DNA of 64,000 bases from Hymenobacter setariae (GTDB taxonomy: Bacteria > Bacteroidota > Bacteroidia > Cytophagales > Hymenobacteraceae), in NCBI RefSeq assembly GCF_007713685.1, contig NZ_VMRJ01000001.1, positions 974,129 through 1,038,128 on the forward strand, given 5' to 3'. Positions within the stretch are counted from its first letter, which is position 1. The number at the start of each line of letters is the position of its first letter. Positions 44,977-53,390 of the stretch are shown piece after piece. Both the position numbers and the translations under genes were made by a program. Under the pieces are notes generated by a model. The model was given only the letters and a program-made list of their open reading frames with translations, was not told the DNA's origin and made no database searches.

Positions 44977-45390
44977 CTAAGGCAACGTGAAAGAGCGCAG
45001 CAAATCGAGCAGGTGCACATCTACCAAGGGGAGGCGGGCCGCATCGAACGTCACATCGGCAGGCCGCAAATAGCCCATCAGTTCGTCGAACTGCTGCGGC
45101 GTAGCGGCCTCGAATGCCATGGACCACCCGGCAAATGCGCGCTGCGTAACGGCCTTATCGGCATAGGCCGCCACATTGCGATGGCGGCCATCGAGCTTGA
45201 TATGCTCGTAAAGCTGACGCACAGCAGGTTCTTCACCTTCAAGCACTTGCAAAAAACAGCCATTGCCATAAACTAGGATGCCTGTGATGTCGGCTTCGGT
45301 ATTGTGGCGGCGGGCCTGCTGTAACAGGGCCTGCAACTGCTCATCAGAAAAAGGCTCCGTAGCCCAGCTTAAATAAATAATGTGGTGCAT
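44977..45390 (-). CDS. BLUF domain blue-light photoreceptor
   Basis: A 137-residue single-domain BLUF protein. IIYLSWATEPFS begins the fold, with Tyr6 (the flavin-facing Tyr), Asn30 in RRHNTEADITG, GNGCFLQVLEGE with Gln48, and FAGWSMAF with Trp89 and Met91. All photocycle residues known from AppA-type BLUF domains appear present. There is no attached output domain, so it would act through partner proteins. ATG 45390 is chosen because the domain starts there; an upstream frame to 45480 is spacer. The C-terminal 35 residues may form the helical cap. Confidence 0.9.
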   Translation of the reverse strand: MHHIIYLSWATEPFSDEQLQALLQQARRHNTEADITGILVYGNGCFLQVLEGEEPAVRQLYEHIKLDGRHRNVAAYADKAVTQRAFAGWSMAFEAATPQQFDELMGYLRPADVTFDAARLPLVDVHLLDLLRSFTLP

Positions 45391-45815
45391 GAAAGGGAGA
45401 GTGTCCAGCCACGTGCATACGCATCTAGAGCCCCTTAAAGCCATTTTTGCGCAGAATAATTCGACACGTGAAGCAGGCACAAACTGCTTGCGGCTGCTAC
45501 TGAATACTATACAAGTAGCTCGCTAAAAGGCAACCTAGGTAGGCCGCCCGCCGCCGGGCGCCTCTACCGCCACGGCGTGCGCCCCGCCTGCGAGGGCAAG
45601 CATCTAACCGGGGCAAAGGCACCGCCCGCAAGGGTCGCATTTGCCAGCTACTGTGTGCGGGCAGGCTCACAAAAACGGCCCGAAATAAGAGAATAGGTCG
45701 CCGGCGCTGTTGTAGCTGCCCGTGGCACTTCCGCGCAGCAACCGCTGGCGGGGCTAAGGGGCTTCTTTTTTACTTTCTAGGTTGCGCTGCGCGCCGCAGC
45801 GTTCTAGGTTGCCTT
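45391..45815. other. Divergent intergenic region
   Basis: About 425 bases between the BLUF gene and the MFS exporter. It is GC-rich in the middle and contains one CCTAGG near 45533 and the direct-repeat structure at 45775-45812. No gene was found. Confidence 0.4.
45775..45812. repeat. Direct repeat flanking a hairpin before the MFS gene
   Basis: TTCTAGGTTGC occurs at 45775-45785 and again at 45802-45812. Between them GCTGCG-CGC-CGCAGC (45786-45800) forms a 6-bp stem. The second copy ends three bases before the ATG at 45816, so the structure could affect translation or act as an operator. Confidence 0.55.
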
Positions 45816-47042
45816 ATGACGAAACAACGCTACTTCTCCCTTATTCTCATTTTGGGAGCGCTTACGGCCCTAGGGCCGTTTTCTATCGATATGTACTTGC
45901 CGGGCTTCCCGGCCATTGCGCGCAACTTGCATACCACGGCGGCCCAGGTAGCCCTGTCGCTGTCAAGCTTCTTCATCGGCATTTCGGCCGGGCAGCTGCT
46001 GTATGGCCCGCTGCTCGACCGGTTTGGGCGCAAAAAGCCGCTTTACTTCGGGCTCGCGCTGTATGTAGCCGCATCTATCGGCTGCCTGGCAGTGCACCGC
46101 ATCGAAACGCTGATTGCCCTGCGCTTTGTGCAAGCCATTGGTAGCTGCGCGGCCTCTGTGGCGGCAGTGGCCATGGTGCGCGATTTGTTTCCGGTGAAGG
46201 AAAGCGCCAAGGTTTTTGCCCTGCTGATGCTGGTGCTGGGTGTTTCGCCTTTGCTTGCGCCCACCCTAGGGGGCTACGTGACGGAAGACTTTGGCTGGCG
46301 GGCAGTGTTTGTGGTGCTGGCGGCACTGGGCGCGCTGTTACTGCTGGCCACAGCACTATGGCTGCCCAACAGCTATACCCCCGATACTACGCTCTCGCTG
46401 CGGCCGCGGCCTATTCTCACCAATTTTTGGGCCGTACTGCGTGAGCCGCAGTTCACCACCTATGCCCTCACCGGGGCCATCTCATTTAGTGGCTTGTTTG
46501 CCTACGTGGCGGGCTCGCCGCTGGTGTTCATGGATATTTACCACGTAGGCGGCAAGGTCTATGGATGGATTTTCGCGTTTCTCTCCACCGGGCTTATTGG
46601 GTCGAGCCAGCTTAATAGCCTGCTGCTACGGCGCTACCAAAGCGAGCAAATAGTGCCAGTGGCCCTAGGGTGCCAGCTGCTCACTACCGGGGTGCTGCTC
46701 GCCCTCACCAGCGCGGGGGTGCTGGGCCTAGGCGGTACCATTGCGCTGCTGTTTTTGTTCTTATGCTGCCTGGGCTTCACTAGCCCCAATACGTCGGCCT
46801 TGTCGCTCGCGCCATTCACCCGCAACGCGGGCAGTGCCTCGGCGCTGATGGGCGCCATTCAGATGGGGGCCGGCGCGCTAGCCTCGGTGGGAGTTAGTAT
46901 GTTTGATGCGCGCACGGCAGTGCCGATGGCGGCCCTTATGGCCGGGCCTTCGCTGTTGGCACTACTAGTGCTGCTGGTGGGCCGGCAGTGGGTGGCGCAC
47001 CCCGTGGCTGCCACGGCGGGGACGAGCGGCGCGCTGCATTAG
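45816..47042 (+). CDS. Bcr/CflA family multidrug MFS exporter
   Basis: A 408-residue transporter with 12 predicted helices. The start RYFSLILILGALTALGPFSI and DMYLPGFPAIARNL match the Bcr/CflA D-M-Y-L-P motif. GQLLYGPLLDRFGRKKPL is the loop 2-3 MFS signature and GVSPLLAPTLGGYV is the helix 5 motif C of antiporters. It should export small drugs or peptides with a proton gradient. It stands alone and converges with the ClC gene. Confidence 0.92.
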   Translation: MTKQRYFSLILILGALTALGPFSIDMYLPGFPAIARNLHTTAAQVALSLSSFFIGISAGQLLYGPLLDRFGRKKPLYFGLALYVAASIGCLAVHRIETLIALRFVQAIGSCAASVAAVAMVRDLFPVKESAKVFALLMLVLGVSPLLAPTLGGYVTEDFGWRAVFVVLAALGALLLLATALWLPNSYTPDTTLSLRPRPILTNFWAVLREPQFTTYALTGAISFSGLFAYVAGSPLVFMDIYHVGGKVYGWIFAFLSTGLIGSSQLNSLLLRRYQSEQIVPVALGCQLLTTGVLLALTSAGVLGLGGTIALLFLFLCCLGFTSPNTSALSLAPFTRNAGSASALMGAIQMGAGALASVGVSMFDARTAVPMAALMAGPSLLALLVLLVGRQWVAHPVAATAGTSGALH

Positions 47043-47068
47043 CAAGCCCGCAGCACACCCTCAGCGCC

Positions 47069-48472
47069 TCACGGCTGTGGATGCGGAGAAGGAGTGGCCG
47101 TAGCCGGCTCGTCTTTGTGGTGCAGGGTTTCGCGGATGAAGCCCTGACGCAGGTGCTCGTACAAGGAATGCGGGTCGACGAGGGCGGCCACGGCCTGGGC
47201 CAGCAGCGCCCCGATGAGCAGTTGAAAAATGGCCGAGTGCCGGTCAGTCATTTCCAACACCAAAATAGCGGCCGTGAACGGCGAGCGCACCACCCCCGTG
47301 AGAAAGCCCACCATGCTCACCAAGATGATAAGGTTGCGGTCGGCCACGGCCACATTGGCCAGCTGGGCTACGGCATCGCCGAGCAGCGCGCCCGCGCTCA
47401 ACGAGGTAGCAAACACGCCGCCTGCCCCGCCGCTGCTGTAGCTGAGGGCCATGCCCGCAAAGCGCACCGGAAACAGGTAGCCCGGCGTGGCCCCGTTGTT
47501 TTGAAACAGCAGCCGGTTGATAATCGGCTTGCCGGTGCCCACGCCCTCGGGTCCCACTAGGTAAGCCAGCGCTGCCAGCACAAAGCCGCAGCCCACCACC
47601 CAGCCCGCCTGCGCCAGCGGAGTAGCAAAACGCTTGCGGTAGTTGTTGAGCCAGAGCAGCGTTTTGGCAAAAAATGCTCCCGCCAGGCCACACACCACGG
47701 CTGCCACCATCACCAGCGCTTGGTACCAGCCGGCGGGCGACGTGATTTTGGGAAAGCCTAGGTAGAGGTAGGAGCCTAAGAACTGCTGGGCCGTGAGCCC
47801 CGCAATAATCACGGCGCTGAACACCGCCATGCGAAAGCGTGAAAGGTGAATCTGAGTCAGCTCCTCAACCACAAACACGATACCGCCCAGCGGCGTGTTG
47901 AAGGCGGCCGCCAGGCCTGCCGCGCCGCCCGTTACCAGCGCAATCTGGCGCGAGAGCTGCGGCCAGCCCGACGGTTGTAGCCGATTGATAGCCCTAAAAA
48001 TGGCCGCCGCCACCTGAATAGTGGGTCCCTCGCGGCCAATGACGCCGCCCCCCAGCAACAGGACCACGCTGCTAACCACCTTCACTAGCGCTACCCGCAA
48101 ACTCAGCAAGTAGGCCGTGTGTCGGTGCTGCACGGGATTGGAAAGCTCAATGCCGGCCATCACCTGCGGAATACCACTGCCGCGGGCCGCCGGGGCAAAC
48201 CACTTCACCAGCGCCCACGACGCCAGAAAGGCCAGCGGCGTAAGCCCGAAGGCCTGCAGCGGCATCTGGCGCAGCCAGCTGAAACTCAATTCCTCGGCCC
48301 AGGCAAAAAGCTTTTCGTAGCCCACGGCCATAACCCCGGTCAGCAGCGAGGCAATCCAGAAGGGCACACTCTGCAAGATGAGCCGCCGCACGCGCGCCGT
48401 ATAAAGTGGCTGAATGAAGGTGTGGTCGAGCCACGCCAGCACGCGGGCATAGCGGGAGGGAGAATCGGGCAT
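47069..48472 (-). CDS. ClC family chloride channel or H+/Cl- antiporter
   Basis: A 467-residue membrane protein with the three ClC filter motifs: GSGIPQVMAG, GREGPTIQVAAA (with the gating Glu) and GGAAGLAAAFNTPLGG with a VFVVEEL helix, plus FATSLSAGALLGD near the C-terminus. The proton Glu and Tyr were not placed by eye, so channel versus antiporter is open. There are no CBS domains. ATG 48472 (MPDSPSRYARV) is preferred to ATG 48505. Possible roles are acid resistance or charge balance. Confidence 0.9.
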   Translation of the reverse strand: MPDSPSRYARVLAWLDHTFIQPLYTARVRRLILQSVPFWIASLLTGVMAVGYEKLFAWAEELSFSWLRQMPLQAFGLTPLAFLASWALVKWFAPAARGSGIPQVMAGIELSNPVQHRHTAYLLSLRVALVKVVSSVVLLLGGGVIGREGPTIQVAAAIFRAINRLQPSGWPQLSRQIALVTGGAAGLAAAFNTPLGGIVFVVEELTQIHLSRFRMAVFSAVIIAGLTAQQFLGSYLYLGFPKITSPAGWYQALVMVAAVVCGLAGAFFAKTLLWLNNYRKRFATPLAQAGWVVGCGFVLAALAYLVGPEGVGTGKPIINRLLFQNNGATPGYLFPVRFAGMALSYSSGGAGGVFATSLSAGALLGDAVAQLANVAVADRNLIILVSMVGFLTGVVRSPFTAAILVLEMTDRHSAIFQLLIGALLAQAVAALVDPHSLYEHLRQGFIRETLHHKDEPATATPSPHPQP

Positions 48473-48567
48473 AGAGAACAAAGGTGCGAGATAATTCGGG
48501 GGCAACCCAGCGACCCGCCCCTCAACGCTAACCTAGGCAGTATAAAGGCTGATAGTGGGCGCCCTTG

Positions 48568-50016
48568 CTACTTGGCGGCTGGGGCGGTGAGGTACTGGTA
48601 CATGCTCAGGCGCAACCGAAACTCGGCGCGGGCGCTGATGAGCTGGCTGGCCGCCTGCTGGGCCTGGGCCTGGGCGTCGAGCAGGTCCGAGAGGTTAGTG
48701 AGGCCGGCGCGGAAACTGTCGCGCTGCACCTTCAAGTTTTCGGTGGCTTGGGCCTGGGTTTGGGTGGCGAGGCCGGTTTGCTGGTAGGCTTCGCGCAGGC
48801 TGTAGTAGGCCTGCTGAATACCTACTTGCAGCTGATTGGTACCGTTTTGCAGGTTGTTTTCGGCGATGGTTTCGTTGAGGCGCTGCTGGCGCACTTGGTT
48901 GCGCGCCGCGCCCCAGAGATTGGAGATAGGTAGGTTGACGATGGCTAGGCCCGTGGGCGTGAAGGTGCTGCCGATGCCCCGGTCTATCACCCCAGCGGCC
49001 GCCCCGCTCACACCCACCGACAGCGTAGGCCGGAAGCTGGCCCGCTTGAGGCGCGTTTGGAGGCGGCGGGCTTCTACGGCGGTATTCAGTAGCTGGTAGC
49101 TGCGGGTGTTTTTTGCGGCTTCGGCGGGCGGCACATACACGCTGGCGGGGTTAAAAATGGTAGCCAGCGTATCGGTGAGCACGGTGGTCGAGTCGGTGGG
49201 CAGGCCGGTGTAGAGCCCTAGGTCGAGCAAAGCCAACTGGCGGCCGTTGCGCGCCCTGCTCTCGTTCAGTAATATCTGACCGCGCTGCACCTGCACCTTC
49301 AGCAGGTCGTTGCGAGCAATGAGGCCGGCTTTGAGGTTGTCGCGCAGCTCTTTCAGCAACTGATTGAGGTAGCGCTCGCTGGCTTGCAGCGCGCGTAGCT
49401 GCTCCTGGGCCTGCACCACCTGCCAGTATTTCTGCTCGGTTTCCATGTTTACCGAGTCGCGCACATCGGCGTAGCGCACCTCGCTCACCGAGCTTTGCAG
49501 GCGGGCCAAGCGGTTGCTGAGGCCTACCTGGCCACCGGCATAGATGTTCTCGGTGGCCGACAAGCCGGCGATGTAGAAGTTATTGACGCCCCTCGGCAGA
49601 AGCTCCGGAATGGGGTCCACAAAATTTCGAAACCCATACAAGCCAATGCCAAACCCGCTGACCGTGGGGAAGTACGCCCAACGTGCCGCCCGAATGCCTT
49701 CCAGCGCCGAGGTACGCCCTAGGTCACGGTTTTTAATGGCGACGTTGTTGCTCAGGGCTGCGGCCTGGGTTTGGGCCAGCGTAAGGGCTTGTTGGGCGTG
49801 GGCGGTGAAGGTGGCTAGGAGTAGCAGGAGCAGCCAGGCGTGGGTGCCCCAGCCCCGGCCCTTCGCCGCCGGGAGAGGGGAGCCGGACGACAGTATGGCG
49901 TTCGCTCGCGGTTGGCACCCCTCTCCCGGAGGATTCCGTGCATCAAGCGGCGAAGGGCTGGGGCCAATCACCTTCCGCAAGCAATTCACTAGCAATAATT
50001 TACTTGATAAATCCAT
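48568..50016 (-). CDS. TolC-like outer-membrane efflux protein with an inserted repeat near the N-terminus
   Basis: A 482-residue outer-membrane factor. Mature features are LTLAQTQAAALSNNVAIKNRDL, the coiled coil QAQEQLRALQASERYLNQLL and LSDLLDAQAQAQQAASQLIS, matching the TolC two-repeat plan. It is the last gene of the RND operon and starts 17 bases after the pump. Oddly, the first 17 residues and the signal-like WLLLLLLATFTAHAQ are separated by about 40 residues encoded by a GC-rich palindromic element (49846-49965) that stays in frame. No other in-frame ATG precedes the signal, so the element may sit inside the gene. Confidence 0.85.
   Translation of the reverse strand: MDLSSKLLLVNCLRKVIGPSPSPLDARNPPGEGCQPRANAILSSGSPLPAAKGRGWGTHAWLLLLLLATFTAHAQQALTLAQTQAAALSNNVAIKNRDLGRTSALEGIRAARWAYFPTVSGFGIGLYGFRNFVDPIPELLPRGVNNFYIAGLSATENIYAGGQVGLSNRLARLQSSVSEVRYADVRDSVNMETEQKYWQVVQAQEQLRALQASERYLNQLLKELRDNLKAGLIARNDLLKVQVQRGQILLNESRARNGRQLALLDLGLYTGLPTDSTTVLTDTLATIFNPASVYVPPAEAAKNTRSYQLLNTAVEARRLQTRLKRASFRPTLSVGVSGAAAGVIDRGIGSTFTPTGLAIVNLPISNLWGAARNQVRQQRLNETIAENNLQNGTNQLQVGIQQAYYSLREAYQQTGLATQTQAQATENLKVQRDSFRAGLTNLSDLLDAQAQAQQAASQLISARAEFRLRLSMYQYLTAPAAK
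49846..49965. repeat. GC-rich palindromic element inside the TolC-like gene
   Basis: About 120 bases whose ends are inverted repeats (GCCCCAGCCC and GGGCTGGGGC, with CGGCGAAGGG/CCCTTCGCCG next) around an inner stem (CCGGGAGAGGGG and CCCCTCTCCCGG). The inner stem and flanking AGCC-GAC also occur in the element at 53280-53383. Its 120 bases add exactly 40 codons without breaking the frame. Similar GC-rich palindromes occur in intergenic spaces of related genomes, which is general knowledge only. Confidence 0.65.
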
Positions 50017-50033
50017 AGTTACTCGGATTGATT

Positions 50034-53000
50034 TTACGCCGCCTGTGCCACTGTTTCGCCCTCTTGTGCCTGCGGCTTCTGCGCATCCTCCTTGCGGAAA
50101 AACAGCCAATACAGTACCGGCAGGGCAAACAGCGTGAGCACCATCGAAAACAGCAGGCCAAAGCAGATAACGGCCCCTAGGGGTCCCCACAGGTCGGAGC
50201 CGCTGATTATCATCGGAATAACGCCCACCGCGGCGGCGGCCGACGTCAGGAAGATGGGCCGCATGCGGCGCTCGCCGGCGTGGATGGCCGCATCCCGCAC
50301 GCTCATGCCTTCGTGGGTGCGCATCTCGCCCGCAAAGTCGGTGAGGATGATGCCATTGCGCACCACGATGCCGCACAAGCTCAGCAACCCCAGGAAGGAC
50401 GTAAAGCCAAACGGATATCCCAGCACCAGCAGGCCAAACGAGGCGCCGAAGATGCTCAGCGGCAAGGTCATCAAACTCAGCAGCGCGTGCTTGATGCTCT
50501 GGAAGTGAAACAGCAGGATGAAGAATAGAATAACCACGCTCAGCAGCAGCGAGAGGCCCATCGGCGTGAGATTTTCCTGCTGGGCCTCCAACTCGCCGCC
50601 ATAAGTGATGGCCACGCCAGGCGGCAGCTTGATTTTGGCAATCTCGGGCTGCAGCTCGGCCAAGATGTTATTGGCTAGGCCGCCCAGCACAATGTCGAGG
50701 CGCACGGTTAGGGTACGTACGCCGTTGCGGCGGCCGATTTCGCCAAACTCCCAGGCCGGATGTACCTCGGCCACCTGGCGCAGCGGCACCACGGCGCGGG
50801 TGCTGGGGGAGGCCACCGACAAGTCGCGCAGCTGGCGCACGCCGCGGCGGTCGCCTAGGGGGGTGCGCACCTTCACATCCACGGGGTAGTCTTCTTCCCA
50901 TAGTTGGGTGGCCTGCACGCCCTGCAGGTTCATGGCCACGACATTGGTGAGGTCTTGGCGGCTGAGGCCTAGGCGACCGGCCTCGTCGGGGCGCAAGCGC
51001 AGGGCGGCGGTGGGGTGCATCTCGTCGAAATCGGTGCGCACCCACGTCACGCCCTGGGTGCGGCGGGCCAGCGCCTGCACGCGACTGGCCACGGCCTGCA
51101 AGTCGCGCAGACTGTCGCCAGAAATGCGAATTTCAATCGGGATGTTGGGGCCCATGCTCAATTGCTTCATTCGCACGTGGGCGTCGGGGAAGGCATTGGC
51201 ATACTTGCGGGCATACTCGCGCAGCACCTCCACGGTGGTTTCCTCGGTGGTGGTGTTCACCAAGATTTGGGCGTAGTTGGGCGCGGGCGTGTTGGGGGCG
51301 TAGAGGGTGTGAAAGCGTGGCGAGCTGCTACCTATAAAGCTAGTGTACTGCTCGATGCGCTGGTCGCGGGCCAGCAGCCGCTCCATGCCCTTCACCACCG
51401 AGTCGGTGCGGGCCAGGTTGTAACCGCTGGGCAGGTAGATTTCGATGGCTAGCTGATTGCGCTCCACCGTGGGGAAAAGCTGCTGGGGCAGGCGGCCCAT
51501 CATGAACAAGCCCGCCAGCACGGCCGCGCCGGTCAGCCCTAGGGTCAGCCAGGTGTGGTCAAACGCTTTACTCAGCAGCCAGTTGTAGCCATTCTGCACC
51601 CGGTCGAGCATGGTTTTCTTTTCGGGCTGCCCTCCCCTACCCGGCTGGCTGTCACTGGCCGGCTCGCCTTGCTCTTGCTTTTCCTGCTGGTGTAGCCCCT
51701 TTTTGATAAACAGCGTGTTGAAGGCCGGCACCAGCAGCATCGAGATGATGAGCGACAAGCTCAGTGCCAACACAATAGTCACCGGAAAATCGCCCAGAAA
51801 GTCGCGGGCCGTGCCTTTCATAAACACGATAAGCGGCGCGAACACGGCCGAGATAGCCAGCGTAGCCGTGAACACCGACGGAAACAGCTCGCGGGCACTT
51901 TCGCGGGCGGCATCCCACACGCTCAGGCCGTGGTCGAGCTTCTCCACATGGTTGTCAATCACCACAATGGGGTCATCTACTACGATACCTAGGACGATGA
52001 TGAGCGCCGCCAGCGTCACCGTATTCAACTCGATGCCCATCACGAACATGAAGGCCAGCGTGCACGAAATGGTGATGGGAATAGTAGCCCCCGCCACCGC
52101 CGCAATGCGGAACGGCAGCAGCAGCAGCGTCACAATAACCACTGCCACCAGCGCGATGCCAAATTCGCGCATGAAGTGCGAGATAGACTCGTCCACGACC
52201 GCGGGCTGGTTGGCGAGCTTCACCAGCTTGATGTCGGGCGGGAAGGTGCGCTCTAGGGCCGCTAGATGCTCATCGACCTGCTTGCCGAACTGCACGATGT
52301 TGCGGCCGGACTGCATTTCGAGGCTTACAATGAAGCTTTTCACACCGCCCGAGGTCACGTAGCTGGCTGGGTCGGGGTCGTACTCGCGGCGCACGGTGGC
52401 TACGTCGCGCAGGCGCACCACCTGGCCTTGCTGGTCGGTTTTCACAATTTGGTCGGCCAGCTCGGTTTCGCTGCGGAAATAGGTGCTCAGGTGCACCGGC
52501 ACGTTGAGGGCGCCGGTTTTGAGGTCGCCTGTGGGGCGCACGCTGCCTTGCTGCTGCAAGGTTTGCACGAGCTGCCCGGCGCTGAGGCCGTACTGCGCCA
52601 GCTTGTTGTTATCGATGTAGAGGCTCACCTGCTCGGGCAGCCCACCCGAATCGCTGATTTTGGACAAGCCTTCGAGCTGGCGCAGGTTGTTCTCGATACC
52701 CGTCACGTAATGCCTTAGGTCCTTGTAGGGACGGCTTTTCGACTCCACCGCCAGCAGCACGGCCGAGGTGCTGCCAAAGTCGCTATTGACGATGAGGCCT
52801 TGCACATCGGGCGGCAGCGAGGTGCGCTGGAAGATGAGCACGCCGTTTTTGAGCTTGTTCCAGAACTCGGCCGTGCCGTTGCGGTCCACCTGCTTGTTTA
52901 CCTCCACGTAGATGTAAGCGATGCCGTCGCGCGAGTACGAGTACGTTTTGGTTTTGTCAACTTCCTCGAAGCTAAATAAGTAAGCCTCGACCTTGCTCGT

Positions 53001-53225
53001 AAGCTGCTCTTCTACCTGCCGGGCCGAGGCGCCGGGGTACACCCCTATCACGAGCCCCTGCCGGATGGTGAAGTTGGGAAACTCGTTGCGGGGCATGTTG
53101 AACAGCCCGTACACCCCGAAGGCCATCAGGGCAAAAACCACGGCCATGACCACGGTTTTGTGCCGCATGGCCGACTCGATGAGCGTGGGCTTAGTCGGTG
53201 TGTCGTCTTCGTGCGGGTTCGCCAT
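50034..53225 (-). CDS. RND efflux pump, inner-membrane transporter
   Basis: A 1063-residue AcrB/MexB-like transporter with 12 helices and two periplasmic loops. It begins with an N-terminal helix (VVMAVVFALMAFGVYGLF), has PRNEFPNF and the proton-relay helix GIVVDDPIVVIDNHVE (DD), then LFPTVERNQLAIEIYLPSGY opening the second half and GIVVRNGIILTDF near the end. It pumps drugs or other compounds with the fusion protein encoded upstream and TolC-like channel downstream. ATG 53225 is chosen since the upstream 20 codons cover the palindromic spacer. Confidence 0.93.
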   Translation of the reverse strand: MANPHEDDTPTKPTLIESAMRHKTVVMAVVFALMAFGVYGLFNMPRNEFPNFTIRQGLVIGVYPGASARQVEEQLTSKVEAYLFSFEEVDKTKTYSYSRDGIAYIYVEVNKQVDRNGTAEFWNKLKNGVLIFQRTSLPPDVQGLIVNSDFGSTSAVLLAVESKSRPYKDLRHYVTGIENNLRQLEGLSKISDSGGLPEQVSLYIDNNKLAQYGLSAGQLVQTLQQQGSVRPTGDLKTGALNVPVHLSTYFRSETELADQIVKTDQQGQVVRLRDVATVRREYDPDPASYVTSGGVKSFIVSLEMQSGRNIVQFGKQVDEHLAALERTFPPDIKLVKLANQPAVVDESISHFMREFGIALVAVVIVTLLLLPFRIAAVAGATIPITISCTLAFMFVMGIELNTVTLAALIIVLGIVVDDPIVVIDNHVEKLDHGLSVWDAARESARELFPSVFTATLAISAVFAPLIVFMKGTARDFLGDFPVTIVLALSLSLIISMLLVPAFNTLFIKKGLHQQEKQEQGEPASDSQPGRGGQPEKKTMLDRVQNGYNWLLSKAFDHTWLTLGLTGAAVLAGLFMMGRLPQQLFPTVERNQLAIEIYLPSGYNLARTDSVVKGMERLLARDQRIEQYTSFIGSSSPRFHTLYAPNTPAPNYAQILVNTTTEETTVEVLREYARKYANAFPDAHVRMKQLSMGPNIPIEIRISGDSLRDLQAVASRVQALARRTQGVTWVRTDFDEMHPTAALRLRPDEAGRLGLSRQDLTNVVAMNLQGVQATQLWEEDYPVDVKVRTPLGDRRGVRQLRDLSVASPSTRAVVPLRQVAEVHPAWEFGEIGRRNGVRTLTVRLDIVLGGLANNILAELQPEIAKIKLPPGVAITYGGELEAQQENLTPMGLSLLLSVVILFFILLFHFQSIKHALLSLMTLPLSIFGASFGLLVLGYPFGFTSFLGLLSLCGIVVRNGIILTDFAGEMRTHEGMSVRDAAIHAGERRMRPIFLTSAAAAVGVIPMIISGSDLWGPLGAVICFGLLFSMVLTLFALPVLYWLFFRKEDAQKPQAQEGETVAQAA

Positions 53226-53279
53226 AAGGGTCTGCCTCAGTACCTGATAAGTATGTATCGTTGCTTGCTCACGTGTTGA

Positions 53280-53383
53280 CCCCACCCCCGGCCCCTCCCC
53301 TCCGGGAGAGGGGAGCCTGACATTTGCTAACGTCTGCCTGCGATGAGCACCCCTCTCCCGGAGGGGAGGGGCCGGGGGTGGGG
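53280..53383. repeat. Perfect 34-bp inverted repeat in the efflux operon spacer
   Basis: Arms of 34 bases at 53280-53313 and 53350-53383 are perfect complements (CCCCACCCCCGGCCCC...), with a 36-base loop. It lies in the 165-base gap between the fusion protein and pump genes. The inner half matches the element in the TolC-like gene. It may act as a transcription attenuator or mRNA stabiliser. Confidence 0.82.
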
Positions 53384-53390
53384 GCTCACG

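Noticed and set aside
48119-48787. 222-codon plus-strand frame opposite ClC and TolC-like genes
   Set aside because: It spans the ends of two well-supported genes and has no recognisable domain.
51610-52362. 250-codon frame opposite the RND pump
   Set aside because: Ser/Thr-rich shadow of a membrane protein.
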